This document shows positions 1 through 9,195 of a stretch of DNA of 64,000 bases, in pieces. The stretch is from positions 53,341,905 through 53,405,904 of the forward strand of contig CM043962.1 in NCBI GenBank assembly GCA_014529385.2. The letters are read 5' to 3'. This DNA is from Adiantum capillus-veneris (lineage: Eukaryota > Streptophyta > Polypodiopsida > Polypodiales > Pteridaceae). Position numbers and translations under genes: made by a program. Below the pieces are notes generated by a model that searched no databases, was not told the DNA's origin, and worked only from the letters and a program-made list of their open reading frames with translations. Each line of letters starts with the position of its first letter. The first letter of the stretch is position 1.

Positions 1-1158
1 ATCATGTAGACTCAACTTCAAACCTGTTTCCATGGGAGTGGCAATAGGTTTGCAATCCTCAAGTCCAAACTTACATAGCAATGTCTCTATGTAACTTTTC
101 TCACACAAGGCAATACCACCATCACACTGCTTAAACTGTATACCCAAGTAATGATGCAACAGCCCCAAATCTTTCATCTTTAAAGTAGCATTCAAATCAG
201 CCTTAAATTCAGCAATATGTCTCTCATTTGGTCCAGTGATCAACAAATCATCGACATAAAGAACCACGATGAGAAATACATCACCCTCACGCTTAACATA
301 CAATGTGCTTTCTGTTGGACTGTTACAAAAGCCTTGTTTGACCAAATGAGTGTCAGCTTTCTCATACCAAGCACGAGGAGATTGCTTCAACCCATACAAA
401 GCCTTGTTACATTTGCACACTTTGTCCTCTTGTCCTTTTATGACAAAACCGCGAGGCTGCGTTACATAAACTTCCTCAAATATGTCACCATTCAAGAAAG
501 CTATAACAATGTCTGATTGATGTACATCCCAACCAAAATGAGTTGCTAATGCACATAGAAAACACACAGTAGTCATACGACAAGTGGGAGAAAAATTTTC
601 TTCATAATCTATGTCTTTTTGCTGTGCATAACCCTTTGCAACAAGTCGAGCCTTATGGCGATCAATCTCACCATCCGGCTTGCGTTTCAACTTGCAAACC
701 CACTTCGTACCAATGGCCTTTTTGCTAGGAGGAAAATCACATAAAGTCCATGTGTCATTCTCTATAAGTGCATCATATTCTGATTGCATGGCAGCCATCC
801 AATTTTCTGAATTCTGTGCTTCATCAAAAGACAGAGGCTCCTCAACATCATGTAAACTAGACACAGCCAAAGCATAACAATCTGATGCATAAGATGCATG
901 GCGAGAGCCTGAACAAGTACGACTAGACAAAGGTGCATCCAATTTACTGTCACGCAAAGTGTGCACCAGCCATTTTGGCATACCTCTAGCCTGCTCATTT
1001 TCAGCCCTTTCCTCATCAAGTACATCATGTACATTTGCATCAGTAATAGGCTGATCTTAAACATTTTCAGAAACCCCCATAGGCTGTACATTTGCCTCAT
1101 TGGAACTTACATTCATATTTCCACCATTGAAAAGAGGCAAAAAAGTGTCATAAATGTC
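1..1158 (-). pseudogene. copia-1 reverse transcriptase (RVT_2), partial
   Basis: Continuation of the copia-1 polyprotein downstream of the TAG at 1159-1161. After a short acidic linker holding a second stop (TAA, 1057-1059) comes the RT domain, reading in one frame to the window edge. Visible copia RT signatures are KAIGTKWVCKLKRKPDGEID, HKARLVAKGYAQ, the block around AFLNGDIFEEVY, ALYGLKQSPRAWYEKA, the catalytic YVDDLLITG at about 210-240, and the MKDLG...HHYLGI block. The domain catalyses minus-strand cDNA synthesis of the element RNA in cytoplasmic virus-like particles. RNase H is not reached. Family assignment is secure; the copy is non-functional because of the upstream stops. Confidence 0.9.
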
Positions 1159-2352
1159 CTATGAGCTTACATTATTGTCTCTAGTACATGACAGCAAGGG
1201 CTGAACATAATCTTTCACAAACACTACATCCCGTGAAACCAGAATACGTTTTGTTTGCGGATGATACAACCTGTAACCTTTGCTTTCAGCACTATAACCA
1301 ACAAAAATACATTTGACAGCCTTATCATCCAATTTTCTGCGCTGCACTTGTGGCACCAAAGCATATGCCAAACAACCAAAAACCCGCATATGCTCAATAG
1401 AAAGCTTTCTATCATGCCATGCTTCATATGGAGTAATAGACTGCAAAGCTTTCGTAGGACACCTGTTAAGTACATAAGTGGCACACATTATGGCCTCAAG
1501 CCAAAAAGAATGCGGCAAAGCTTGAATTTTGACCATACATCGTGCCATTTCCGTCAGTGACCTGTTTTTCCTCTCAGCAACACCATTTTGCTGAGGTGTA
1601 TAAGGCACTATACATTTGTGTTTTATCCCACGACTAGCCAGAAATGCATTAAATTCATGAGACATATACTCCCCCCCTCGATCGGAACGGAGGGTGCCCA
1701 TAGTACATTTCGAGACATTTTCAGCCATAGCCAGAAATTGTTTGAAGCACATAAAAAGTTCGGACTTCGCTTTAAGCGGAAATACCCATGCATGCCTGGA
1801 GTAATCATTAATGAAAGTCACGAAGTACAGGTAATTGCCTAAGGATGGAATTTGCATGGGCCCACAAACATCACTACGCACAAGTTGCAACCTGCATGTG
1901 GCCCGAACTGAACCATCCTTTGGAAATTTAAAACGCTGCATCTTACCCAAAATACATCCTTCACAAACATGTTTGACAGGTGCTTCAAGAGACGGCAAAG
2001 AAGCAACCTTATCAGATTTCTGCAAACGCAGCAAACTGGCAAAATTCAGATGACCAAAACGTGCATGCCAAAGTTTTGCATTTGAAATAGCCCTTGAATC
2101 TGCAACAACATTTGCAAAATTTTGTCCACACTTGTCATACAAAGTGAGCTTATACAGCCCATGGCACAAAAGCCCAGATGCAACAATTTCATCACCAAAA
2201 GTGAGATCATGAACTGTACATCTGTCATCCACAAATTTGACTACAAGTCCAAGTCTAGCAAGTGCAGATACAGACAAAAGATTCTTCTTGATCCCAGGTA
2301 CATAAAGTGCATCAACAAGTGTGAAGGAACTGCCATTAGCAGCAGTGAGCAC
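1159..2352 (-). pseudogene. copia-1 integrase region
   Basis: Open for 397 codons between two in-frame stops. It begins with the protease tail and the GAG-pre-integrase segment (LWHARFGHLNFASLLRLQKS with CEGCILGKM, the zinc-binding H...H...C..C), then the integrase core. Catalytic acids are visible: D in RSDVCGPM, D in LRSDRGGEY and E in PQQNGVAERKNRS. It would join cDNA to host DNA. FINDYSR replaces the usual FIDDYSR, a nearby non-catalytic change. There is no genuine ATG at the start of this stretch, because it is an internal part of a polyprotein whose upstream piece ends at a TAG at 2368-2370. The end (TAG, 1159-1161) is also a mutation, since RT follows in the same frame. Confidence 0.92.
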
Positions 2353-2367
2353 AATATTTCCAACTCC

Positions 2368-3588
2368 CTAAATGGGATAAGAGGCGTTGTTGGCACAAGT
2401 GACAGAATTCCCATGAGGGACGGACTCGAGAGAGGTAAACAATTCACGATGTGAGATAATGTGCTTTGTAGCACCACTGTCGAAATACCACACATGTGAA
2501 TCTACAGTCTCTGACAAGCATGCATCATGGACAGCAGGATTGTAAGTGCACTCTGCGCTATACGCCCATTCTGTATCAACATCAGCATTACAGTCTCCTT
2601 TCACAGAAGACTCAACAATGGCTACATTTGTAGTGGAACCAGCATTTACAGTGGAACCACCCTCTTTCTTCTTAGCCTCTTTGGTCTTCAACTTAGGACA
2701 CGACTTGATCAAGTGATCATTGGCTTTACAATAATAGCAACGCATCTTCTTTTTTCCCTTATCACCATAATTGCCAGATGAAGTACTTCCAGCAGAATCA
2801 TTAGGAACATAATTTTTGCCACTCGCAACAAAACCATAAGAAGTGGCTGCATTGCTATTACCACCCTTTCTTTGAGAAGCAATAAAAGCCCGTTCAACTG
2901 CATGCTGTCTAGTCCTGTTTTTTCTGGACAGTGACTCTTTCAACAGCAATGTGCATAATGCATCAAACTTGACAACTTCAGGATTTCCTTGGGTCATCAG
3001 TCTCCAAGTACTAGCAAAAGTCTGGTAGGAATCTGGTAAGGCATCAAGAACAATCTCCACAAGGGAACTGTCTGAAATGACTTCACCTGTAGAAATAAGC
3101 TTCTCATTGATATCCTTGACAGTAGCAAGGAAAGTGTCCATATCATCTTCCTCATGCATAATCTTTGATTCCAGCTCTTTACGCAGCAAAGCAATTTTAG
3201 CCTTATTGCGGCTTGCATAAAGATATGCTAAAATATCCCAAGCCTGTTTTGTAGATTTTTCTGAATGGATGTGAGGAACAATGGTGCGCTTCCCAGAAAA
3301 CACAATCAATGCATGAACCTGCGCATCCTTAAGATCCCAACGAGCTTGTTTCGCCGTAGGCAAAACAACTCTAACAGTTGCAATCCTTGTAGCAAGACCT
3401 GCAACATCCTCAACATCGCCTACATCCTCAGAACCAGGACGTACATCAATGCCGTGCACAATGTTCCAGACACCTTTTAACACAAGAACATGTTGCATCA
3501 TATAAGCCCACATAGGGTAGTTGTCCCCATCCAACCTGTCCTCAGCAGCAAACATCTTGAACACATCTGTGTTTTTGTTGTCAGCCAT
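2368..3588 (-). pseudogene. copia-1 gag and protease N-terminus
   Basis: Best start is ATG at 3586-3588 (MADNKNTDVFKMFAAEDRLD); an upstream in-frame ATG at 3646-3648 is also possible. The N-terminal part is a UBN2/Retrotran_gag-type capsid with the usual DGDNYPMWAYMM motif at residues 18-29. A CX2CX4HX4C zinc knuckle (CYYCKANDHLIKSC) follows about two thirds in, then the retropepsin signature WYFDSGATKH. The stretch ends at TAG 2368-2370, which sits where YPIQGVGNI is expected, so CAG to TAG is the simplest explanation. Gag packages the element RNA and the protease would process the polyprotein. Confidence 0.9.
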
Positions 3589-3936
3589 GGTAAATGCTGC
3601 ACCTGATGTGAAAACTGCCCGAAAATAGGAGAAACGGAGCGGGAACAACCTGTGCTATATAGCACAAACCGTAGAAGACTATAAGGCACCTATTATGCAG
3701 AAAATGGCACTGCCAGAAATTCTGCACAAAATGACGAAATAGCCTGTGCAGTACTGCCTGTAGTGGAAACGGAGGCCGAAATGAGCCCAAATCCAAATTC
3801 TGAGCAAACCAAGCTCTTCGAGCTCACCCAAAATATTTGTCGACCTGCGAACGTTGGCCAAAGCTCACTGAAATCGGAGAAAGTGAGCAGGCGTGTGCTG
3901 GAGCAGCTCGCGACTAAGCCCGGGAGGAGGTGACCT
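3589..3936 (-). other. copia-1 untranslated leader
   Basis: About 350 bases between the primer-binding site and the gag start. No conserved ORF or structural RNA is recognised. Its position and length fit a copia leader. Confidence 0.6.
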
Positions 3937-3948
3937 GCTTTGATACCA
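3937..3948 (-). other. primer-binding site, copia-1
   Basis: The minus strand reads TGGTATCAAAGC two bases inside the LTR end. It matches the initiator tRNA-Met primer site TGGTATCAGAGC except for one base. It primes minus-strand DNA synthesis. Confidence 0.85.
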
Positions 3949-3950
3949 AT

Positions 3951-4251
3951 TGTTGGAATTAGGGTTGCAGAGAAACGCACACAGCTTGGAGAAGATGAGG
4001 GAAGCTCAAGGCACACAATAGAGAGTGTATTACTTAGTGTGCAATGGAAAGATAGATAGCCCTAGAGTGATGGGCGTATATACAATGCACGGGGGAAAAA
4101 ACCTCCTAAAGAGGGAAAAAATGCCCCGGCGGTCCTAGTGTGTTCACACACATCACTACCACATGTATATGGTAACACTATAGTAGTATGGTTGGCAATG
4201 CTCTTTCTTCCACAAGTGCCTGCAATCACTTGCATATCACAATAAGCTACA
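3951..4251 (-). repeat. 5' LTR of copia-1 (outer end approximate)
   Basis: The internal end is clear: the plus strand begins TGTTGGAATTAGG directly beside the primer site, so the minus-strand LTR ends in CCAACA. A TATA-like GTATATAC lies at about 4076-4083 in minus orientation, roughly 125 bases from the internal end, as expected for an LTR promoter. The outer boundary is inferred, since the second LTR is outside the window. Confidence 0.7.
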
Positions 4252-5186
4252 AGTCAAGGAGATGCCGAACATGGGTAATTATCTCTTTTTCTCTCATGAA
4301 ACGAACAAGATTTACCCCTATTATTGCTAGTAGATTTGTTGGGTGTTAAAAATGATGTAGGGTTGGTCGGAGAGCTAGGCCTTTTGAGAGATGGAGAGTC
4401 GTCATCTTTGATGCAAGGTTTGAGCAGACTAGTGGAAATCTTGAAACCTTTATAGCTAGAATATGTGGGGAAATAAATGCCAAGCTCGTCAAATTTTATC
4501 TCCTCGAGAATGTCCAACATCAAGTTTCTAAAGGCATTGAAAAAAATCTATGTAATGAAAACAAAAAATGACTTATTTATTGCAGGTGATAGGTGGAAAA
4601 AGCTAAGAGTTATGCAAAGGATAGCATATTTATGGAAATTTTATTATCTAGCTGCTCTTTATGAGATATGGCCATTTATTTTTGATTGGCCAATATGTAT
4701 TCACTTTGAGCATTCAAGAAACCTATAAATAAATACGTGCAAGAGGAAAATTCTCACTCTTGCATGGGGGAAGATTGTACCTAGTTTCTATGTCAATTAT
4801 TCTCTCCTCTCCTCTCTTATCTCTTGCTGTGATGATGTAGCACTCCGCTCTAGGAGGTGCATTATAGATTTTTTGAGGATTTATAGCATGCACCCACACA
4901 CACAAATAAAAGCTCGCTAATTCCATACTTGCAAATTCTTGGTTTTACTTTGATTCAATTTTCTTTTTCTTTAATCTCTCCTAGTACAATATTCCACTAT
5001 CGAAGAATTGAGTATGGACAAAATGAGTATTGAAGTTTTTTCTCAAGTGTCAGACGTGACGTTAGGTGTTAGAAACTCTCAAATCAATCAAGGAGAACAT
5101 GTGAGAGCTGCTCAAGGCATCATCAATAAAGGTGGCCATAGGTTTCTGCTTGGAGGCATAGGTCTTAGAGCATCAGCGTGGGTGTG
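4252..5186. other. unassigned flank between two retrotransposons; possible promoter and broken ORF
   Basis: No recognised domain. On the plus strand an ATTGGCCAAT palindrome (4684-4693, a CCAAT element) lies about 30 bases before TATAAATAAATA (4724-4735), followed by pyrimidine-rich DNA and a 66-codon ORF starting at 5008. The gypsy element at 5187 cuts this ORF (see findings). A minus-strand ORF at 4254-4523 (89 codons, Ser/Pro/Thr-rich) is unrecognised. This may be host sequence or an older element; I cannot tell which. Confidence 0.4.
4684..4735 (+). promoter_or_regulatory. possible core promoter (CCAAT + TATA)
   Basis: ATTGGCCAAT at 4684-4693 and TATAAATAAATA at 4724-4735 have class II core-promoter spacing. 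The sequence is AT-rich, so a chance match is possible. The ORF at 5008 would be the first downstream reading frame. Confidence 0.3.
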
Positions 5187-6779
5187 TGTCATAAAATCTA
5201 ATATCTAGCCAACCCAAATGATTTTCTCATATTAAATTGATCACTTAATGTGGGAGAATAAACGAGAACAAGTGTTAAGATATAGATATGTTCTTATAGA
5301 TCTATCTCAACACGGGGCCAATGGTAAAGGGGCCCAAATGAGAGATGTTCTATCAAAGAGCAAGGCTAACCAATGGAGCATAAGACCTAAGGGGTAGCTT
5401 CATTGATGACCTCCAATAATGTGTGTAAAAGTCCTTTGAACCTTAGGTAAGCTAGGGTTGAGCTTGAGGTGGGAACCCGGCCCAAGCTCGAGGTGCTTGT
5501 CCTGCTTGAGGTGCTTGTCATGCTTGAGGTGCTTGATTAAGATGATTGAGGTTCTTGACCTGCTACATGCTTGAGGTGCTTGAATTGCTACATGATTAAG
5601 GTGCTTGAAGTGCTTTGACATGCTTGCCTGAGATGCTTGTGGGAACACCCCCTAGTTCAAGTGCTTAGTCATGCTTGATGACTAAGGTGCTTGAGCACCA
5701 AAGGTCAAAAGAATCTCTACAAAGAGGGGGACAAGAACTTTTCCTAGGGGCTAGAGAGAGAACACACACTCACACACACAAGGAAGGCCCAAGCTTGAAG
5801 AGGCAGCAGGGACACATGTCAGGCCCCTACCCATGTTACCTTCATGAGATGCTTGAATCCTATTGGCTAGGCTTCAAAGGGGTCCAATGATAAATTTCTT
5901 GAATTATCTAATTGTTTTTGAATTTATCAAGTCCTCTCTCTCAAAAGGGAAAGGGGGACACTTGTCCCAAGACTACACCTATTGCTAGAAATGGCCCCAG
6001 CTTGTTATTGGCTAGTCTTGGCAAGAGCCAATGAGCTTCAATGATGAGCTAGAAGAGGGGGTCGACCTAGCAAGGAGGGGGGTTGCTTAGGGGGTATACT
6101 CACCCACACACACTCACAAGCACTCTCATTGTGTACTATGAAAAGTGCAAGAGCTCCCTCTCCTTCTCCAAGCAAGTAGAGGTTGAGAGCCTACACCAAC
6201 ACTCTTGGCTATGGAGTGAAAATCCAACCAAGAGCCATGCTTCAATGATTAAGCTTTCCATATCCTTCTTCTTCATTACTATGCTATTATGTATGCTAGC
6301 TACAAGAGTTATGATAAGTGAGGAACTACTTCTTTCTCCTATGAAATGTTTCTTCTTCCTCTTCCCTATCCTCATTCCGTGCTAGCTCTCTCCACCTTCG
6401 AAGGTGTTTGAGGTCTTGGGACTGAGGCTTGGGATAGTTAAATCTTTCTTCAAGTTTATGTTATGTTTGTGATGCATGAATCTTTCCATCTTCATTGCAT
6501 CACCTAGGTCACAAGGAACACAAAGAGTGTATTGTAACAAGTCTCTCTTAATGGGAGAAATCATAATACAAATGCCTATTGGAGGGGGGACCGGTCCACA
6601 TAAATCCGGTCCTCAACTATTGTCATGTTCTCTAAATTCTCTCTCTTGCAAAAGTATTGTTCATGCCAAGTTAACTAATTTTTATGATTATGTTGCTACC
6701 TTCAATTATGTTCACCCGCAATGCTCACAAAGTCATTTCTCAAAAGTACTCTCTTTAATTTCCGCTACTCTCCAATTAA
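5187..6779 (+). repeat. gypsy 5' LTR, first segment
   Basis: Starts TGTCATAAAATC. Closely matches 18537-20049 of the 3' LTR. It contains an imperfect tandem run of the unit GCTTGAGGTGCTT (about 5490-5640) that is about 57 bases longer than in the 3' LTR, plus a 23-base stretch near 5796-5818 missing from the 3' copy. It ends with TAA (6777-6779), the target site of the CACTA insertion. Short ORFs inside (for example 6083-6385, repeated at 19353-19655) recur only because the LTR is duplicated; they are not genes. Confidence 0.93.
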
Positions 6780-6791
6780 CACTACAAGAGG
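6780..6791 (+). repeat. CACTA left TIR
   Basis: CACTACAAGAGG, a perfect 12-base inverse of 12960-12971. CACTA elements are cut at these ends by the TNP2/TNPD transposase. Confidence 0.95.
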
Positions 6792-6805
6792 TTGTGTGCT
6801 CTTGT

Positions 6806-7053
6806 GACGCTCTTAGCGACGGAAATACACTGGGTTTTTATAACCCCCGGCGTCGCTATAACCGTCGCTAAAAGCGTCGCTACGAGAGCGTCGCTATCTG
6901 CGTCGCTATAGGCGTCGCTATGAGCGTCGCTATATAGCGACGCCTTTAGCGACGCCTATAGCGACGCAGATAGCGACGCTCTCACAGAAGAGTATAGCGA
7001 CGCATATAGCGACGCTACAGAGCCATAAATAGCGACGCTTATAGCGACGCCTG
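6806..7053. repeat. CACTA left subterminal GCGTCGCTAT array with long hairpin
   Basis: About sixteen copies of GCGTCGCTAT or its complement. The first half is mainly in forward orientation and the second half mainly inverted. Positions 6886-6920 and 6947-6981 are perfect 35-base inverted repeats around a spacer that contains a 20-base palindrome (6924-6943). In En/Spm such short subterminal repeats are the TNPA-binding sites; the role here is inferred from position and repetition. Confidence 0.88.
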
Positions 7054-7070
7054 AGAGAATATTTTTTTGG

Positions 7071-7415
7071 TGGCAGGGCATTGAATGCCCTGCCACCCAT
7101 CAACCATATTGTACTTGATTCACTTTTTAAAAAAAGTGCAAAGGTAAATAATAGACCCAAAATAGTCACCCACAAGACGCATTGTTTGCAAAATTTACAA
7201 TTGTACACATCATAGACAAACTGAATTGATTGGCAAATGTAATAATGACAATTGTACAACATCATAGGCATAAAGAATTGATTGGCAAAAGGAATTGCGG
7301 TGACAAATGTAATAATATACATGGTTCAAAAAGACGTATAAAATCCGTTTCATGATACATAAGCTATGAGAAACAATAAACTAATTCTATCTAGCTACGG
7401 CTAAACTGACGTCGT
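7071..7415. other. CACTA 3' region of the TNPA-like gene
   Basis: About 345 bases between the left array and the stop codon of the TNPA-like gene. AT-rich and without a conserved ORF. It presumably holds the 3' UTR; I do not see a convincing polyadenylation signal. Confidence 0.5.
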
Positions 7416-8731
7416 CTAATCAGACGTCTCATCGCGTCCAAGCGGCGTATCTGTCGGATTCTGCAAAAAAAGACAATAAGACAGTTTTCAGTAAATATAA
7501 ACATATAACGACATTTATAAAACAATACAAAAAATAAAAAAGAGTAAACCCTAATACTAACCATGCCGCCGCGAGAACTGAGAATGTCCATCAGGGCGTT
7601 TAAGCCCTTCCTGCCTGCGTACTCGCGCTCGTACGGTGTGGGATCACGTCCTGTCATCGACCACTGTCAAAACATACAAAGATTTCATTATGTTAGAACT
7701 AAAAAACTCAAAAACCCTAAACTATCGAACATGCATAAAGAGCAATGTGAAAAGACTTACAAAATCAGCCTCAAATGATGCCCATCCACCGCTCCCCAAG
7801 TGGTGCGAGCTCCCTGCCTCTACTCGCGCTCTGGCTGCATCCTTTTGTTGCTTCCACTTGTCGGGATTCTCGCGCGCTGCTTTCTTCGCATTCTTCCAAT
7901 CTTCTTTGGCCAGCCAATCTGGCCTATTCCACCCATTCTTGATTGCTTTTTGCACTTCGGAACGCTTGTGTTTGCAGTATTCGCGCATTCGAATCTTCAT
8001 GAGGTTTTCATTGAAGCGCTGATCCCGTGTTGGAACGGGAAACTCATCATGAAGTATGCTGATGACTCTGTTTTTTAAATCACTTGGTACTTCACTCCAT
8101 TTGTTTAGTATATAGTGTCTAAACAGCTGAGAGCAAAGACCACGCATGCGCGAGATCACCTTCTTGCCGTCATCATCCATGATGATGCCGCCGCTGATGT
8201 CGACGGAGTAAGGCAAGCCCTCTGGCCGGTGACGCGTGAACCTGGGTGTCCCGGCAGGGGTCTCTAGCGGCGTGTCGATGGGGGTACGGACGTCAGGTGT
8301 CTCCACCGGCGTCTGGGCCCCGAAGCGAGGAGTGTCGAGTGGGGTGGCTCCTGGCGGAGTAGGTAGAGGTGTGTAGCTTCTAGGAATAGTCAGCCGTGCA
8401 AAACCTGGCGTAGATGGCGATGCTGTGGCTGGTGTGGGGGCGGGCAAAGAAGGGGAGGGTAAAGAGCCTCGTCGAACACGAGGCGGTGTGGAGGCATCGG
8501 TGGCGGAATCCCCACAACAACCACCACCGCCACCACTAGAGCGCCGGTGTCTAGACGAGTGTGACGCTCGTCTCGTCGACGCCGAAGCTTCGGAGCGCGC
8601 CGAATGCTCCGAAAGAGAGGGAGATGCGGATGGTGTAGGAACGCGCGATGATGCGCCAGAGCGATGACGCTCCACGTACCACTGTCTCTGCTGCGGTGAC
8701 AAAGAAGAAAGAAACTCCTCATCATCCATAC
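7416..8731 (-). CDS. CACTA TNPA-like protein (Transposase_24, Ptta/En/Spm family), three exons
   Basis: Predicted exons are 7761-8731 (start ATG 8727-8729), 7562-7663 and 7416-7460, with GT-AG introns (donors GTAAGT and GTTAGT; acceptors ending GACAG and TTTTTTGCAG). The phases join exactly to give 371 residues ending at TAG 7416-7418. Residues 1-10 are MDDEEFLSSL. A Ser/Arg/Pro/Thr-rich low-complexity region fills about 20-165. From about 175 comes the Transposase_24-like part (PSDLKNRVISILHDEF, WNRPDWLAKEDWKNAKKAAR, HHLGSGGWASFEADF) and then DPTPYEREYAGRKG. In En/Spm the accessory protein binds subterminal repeats and regulates transposition; applying that here rests on family and context. 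An intron in the 5' UTR is likely, since TTAATGCAG precedes exon 1. No stop interrupts it. Confidence 0.8.
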
Positions 8732-9195
8732 CTGCATTAAACACACGAATATTTAAACTTAATATTGAATGAATAGAGTAGACAATGACGCAAAGACCAT
8801 TAAATACAATGACGTAATGACGCATATAAATACAATGACGCAATGAATCGAGTGGTAGAAGAGGCAAGTCGAAAACTCAGAATTTTCAATCAAAAGATGT
8901 GAGCGCGAGTAGAAAAGAGCGTTACACACCATGGAAGCTACTTAGAGAGCTAGAGCTTTTACAGCACGGAGCAAAATTGTTCAAATACAATATTTGTGGC
9001 TTTAAGAGATCTCTCTCTCATCCTCGCATAACTCAGCATAACTTCCTATATCTATATAGAGCTCTCCGTTTAAACACATATCGAGAGACAAACATCCCTC
9101 AATGGCAACCGGTAAAATAAACTGTAAAGTATGTGCAGCAATGATATTAAAGTCCACATTTTATGCAATGATATTAAAGTCCACTATGAACGTAC
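8732..9195 (-). promoter_or_regulatory. intergenic region with possible TNPA-gene promoter
   Basis: Between the truncated transposase gene and the TNPA-like gene. The minus strand carries CTATATAGATATAGG at about 9047-9061, a plausible TATA box about 330 bases upstream of the ATG at 8729. A direct repeat (GCAATGATATTAAAGTCCAC at about 9136-9155 and 9163-9182) abuts the end of transposase exon 3. No exon encoding DUF4218 or DUF4216 is visible here. Confidence 0.5.

Larger units (their letters stand above)
1..4251 (-). mobile_element. Ty1/copia retrotransposon, 5' part, degenerate (copia-1)
   Basis: Minus-strand copia element entering the window in its RT domain; its RNase H and 3' LTR lie beyond the left edge. 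Read right to left the order is 5' LTR, primer site, leader, gag, protease, integrase, RT, which is the copia order. One reading frame runs through the whole coding part but is broken by three stops: TAG at 2368-2370, TAG at 1159-1161 and TAA at 1057-1059. I found no frameshift between gag and RT. The right boundary (the outer LTR end) cannot be fixed exactly because the partner LTR is not present; CA dinucleotides at 4240-4241 and 4250-4251 are the candidates. Confidence 0.9.

Noticed and set aside
6083-6385. 100-codon ORF repeated at 19353-19655
   Set aside because: Repeated only because it lies in both gypsy LTRs; hydrophobic stretch without recognised domain.
6806-7053. GCGTCGCTAT array as a CRISPR
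   Set aside because: Units are short, in both orientations, with 0-6 base spacing and inside a CACTA terminus; plant context.
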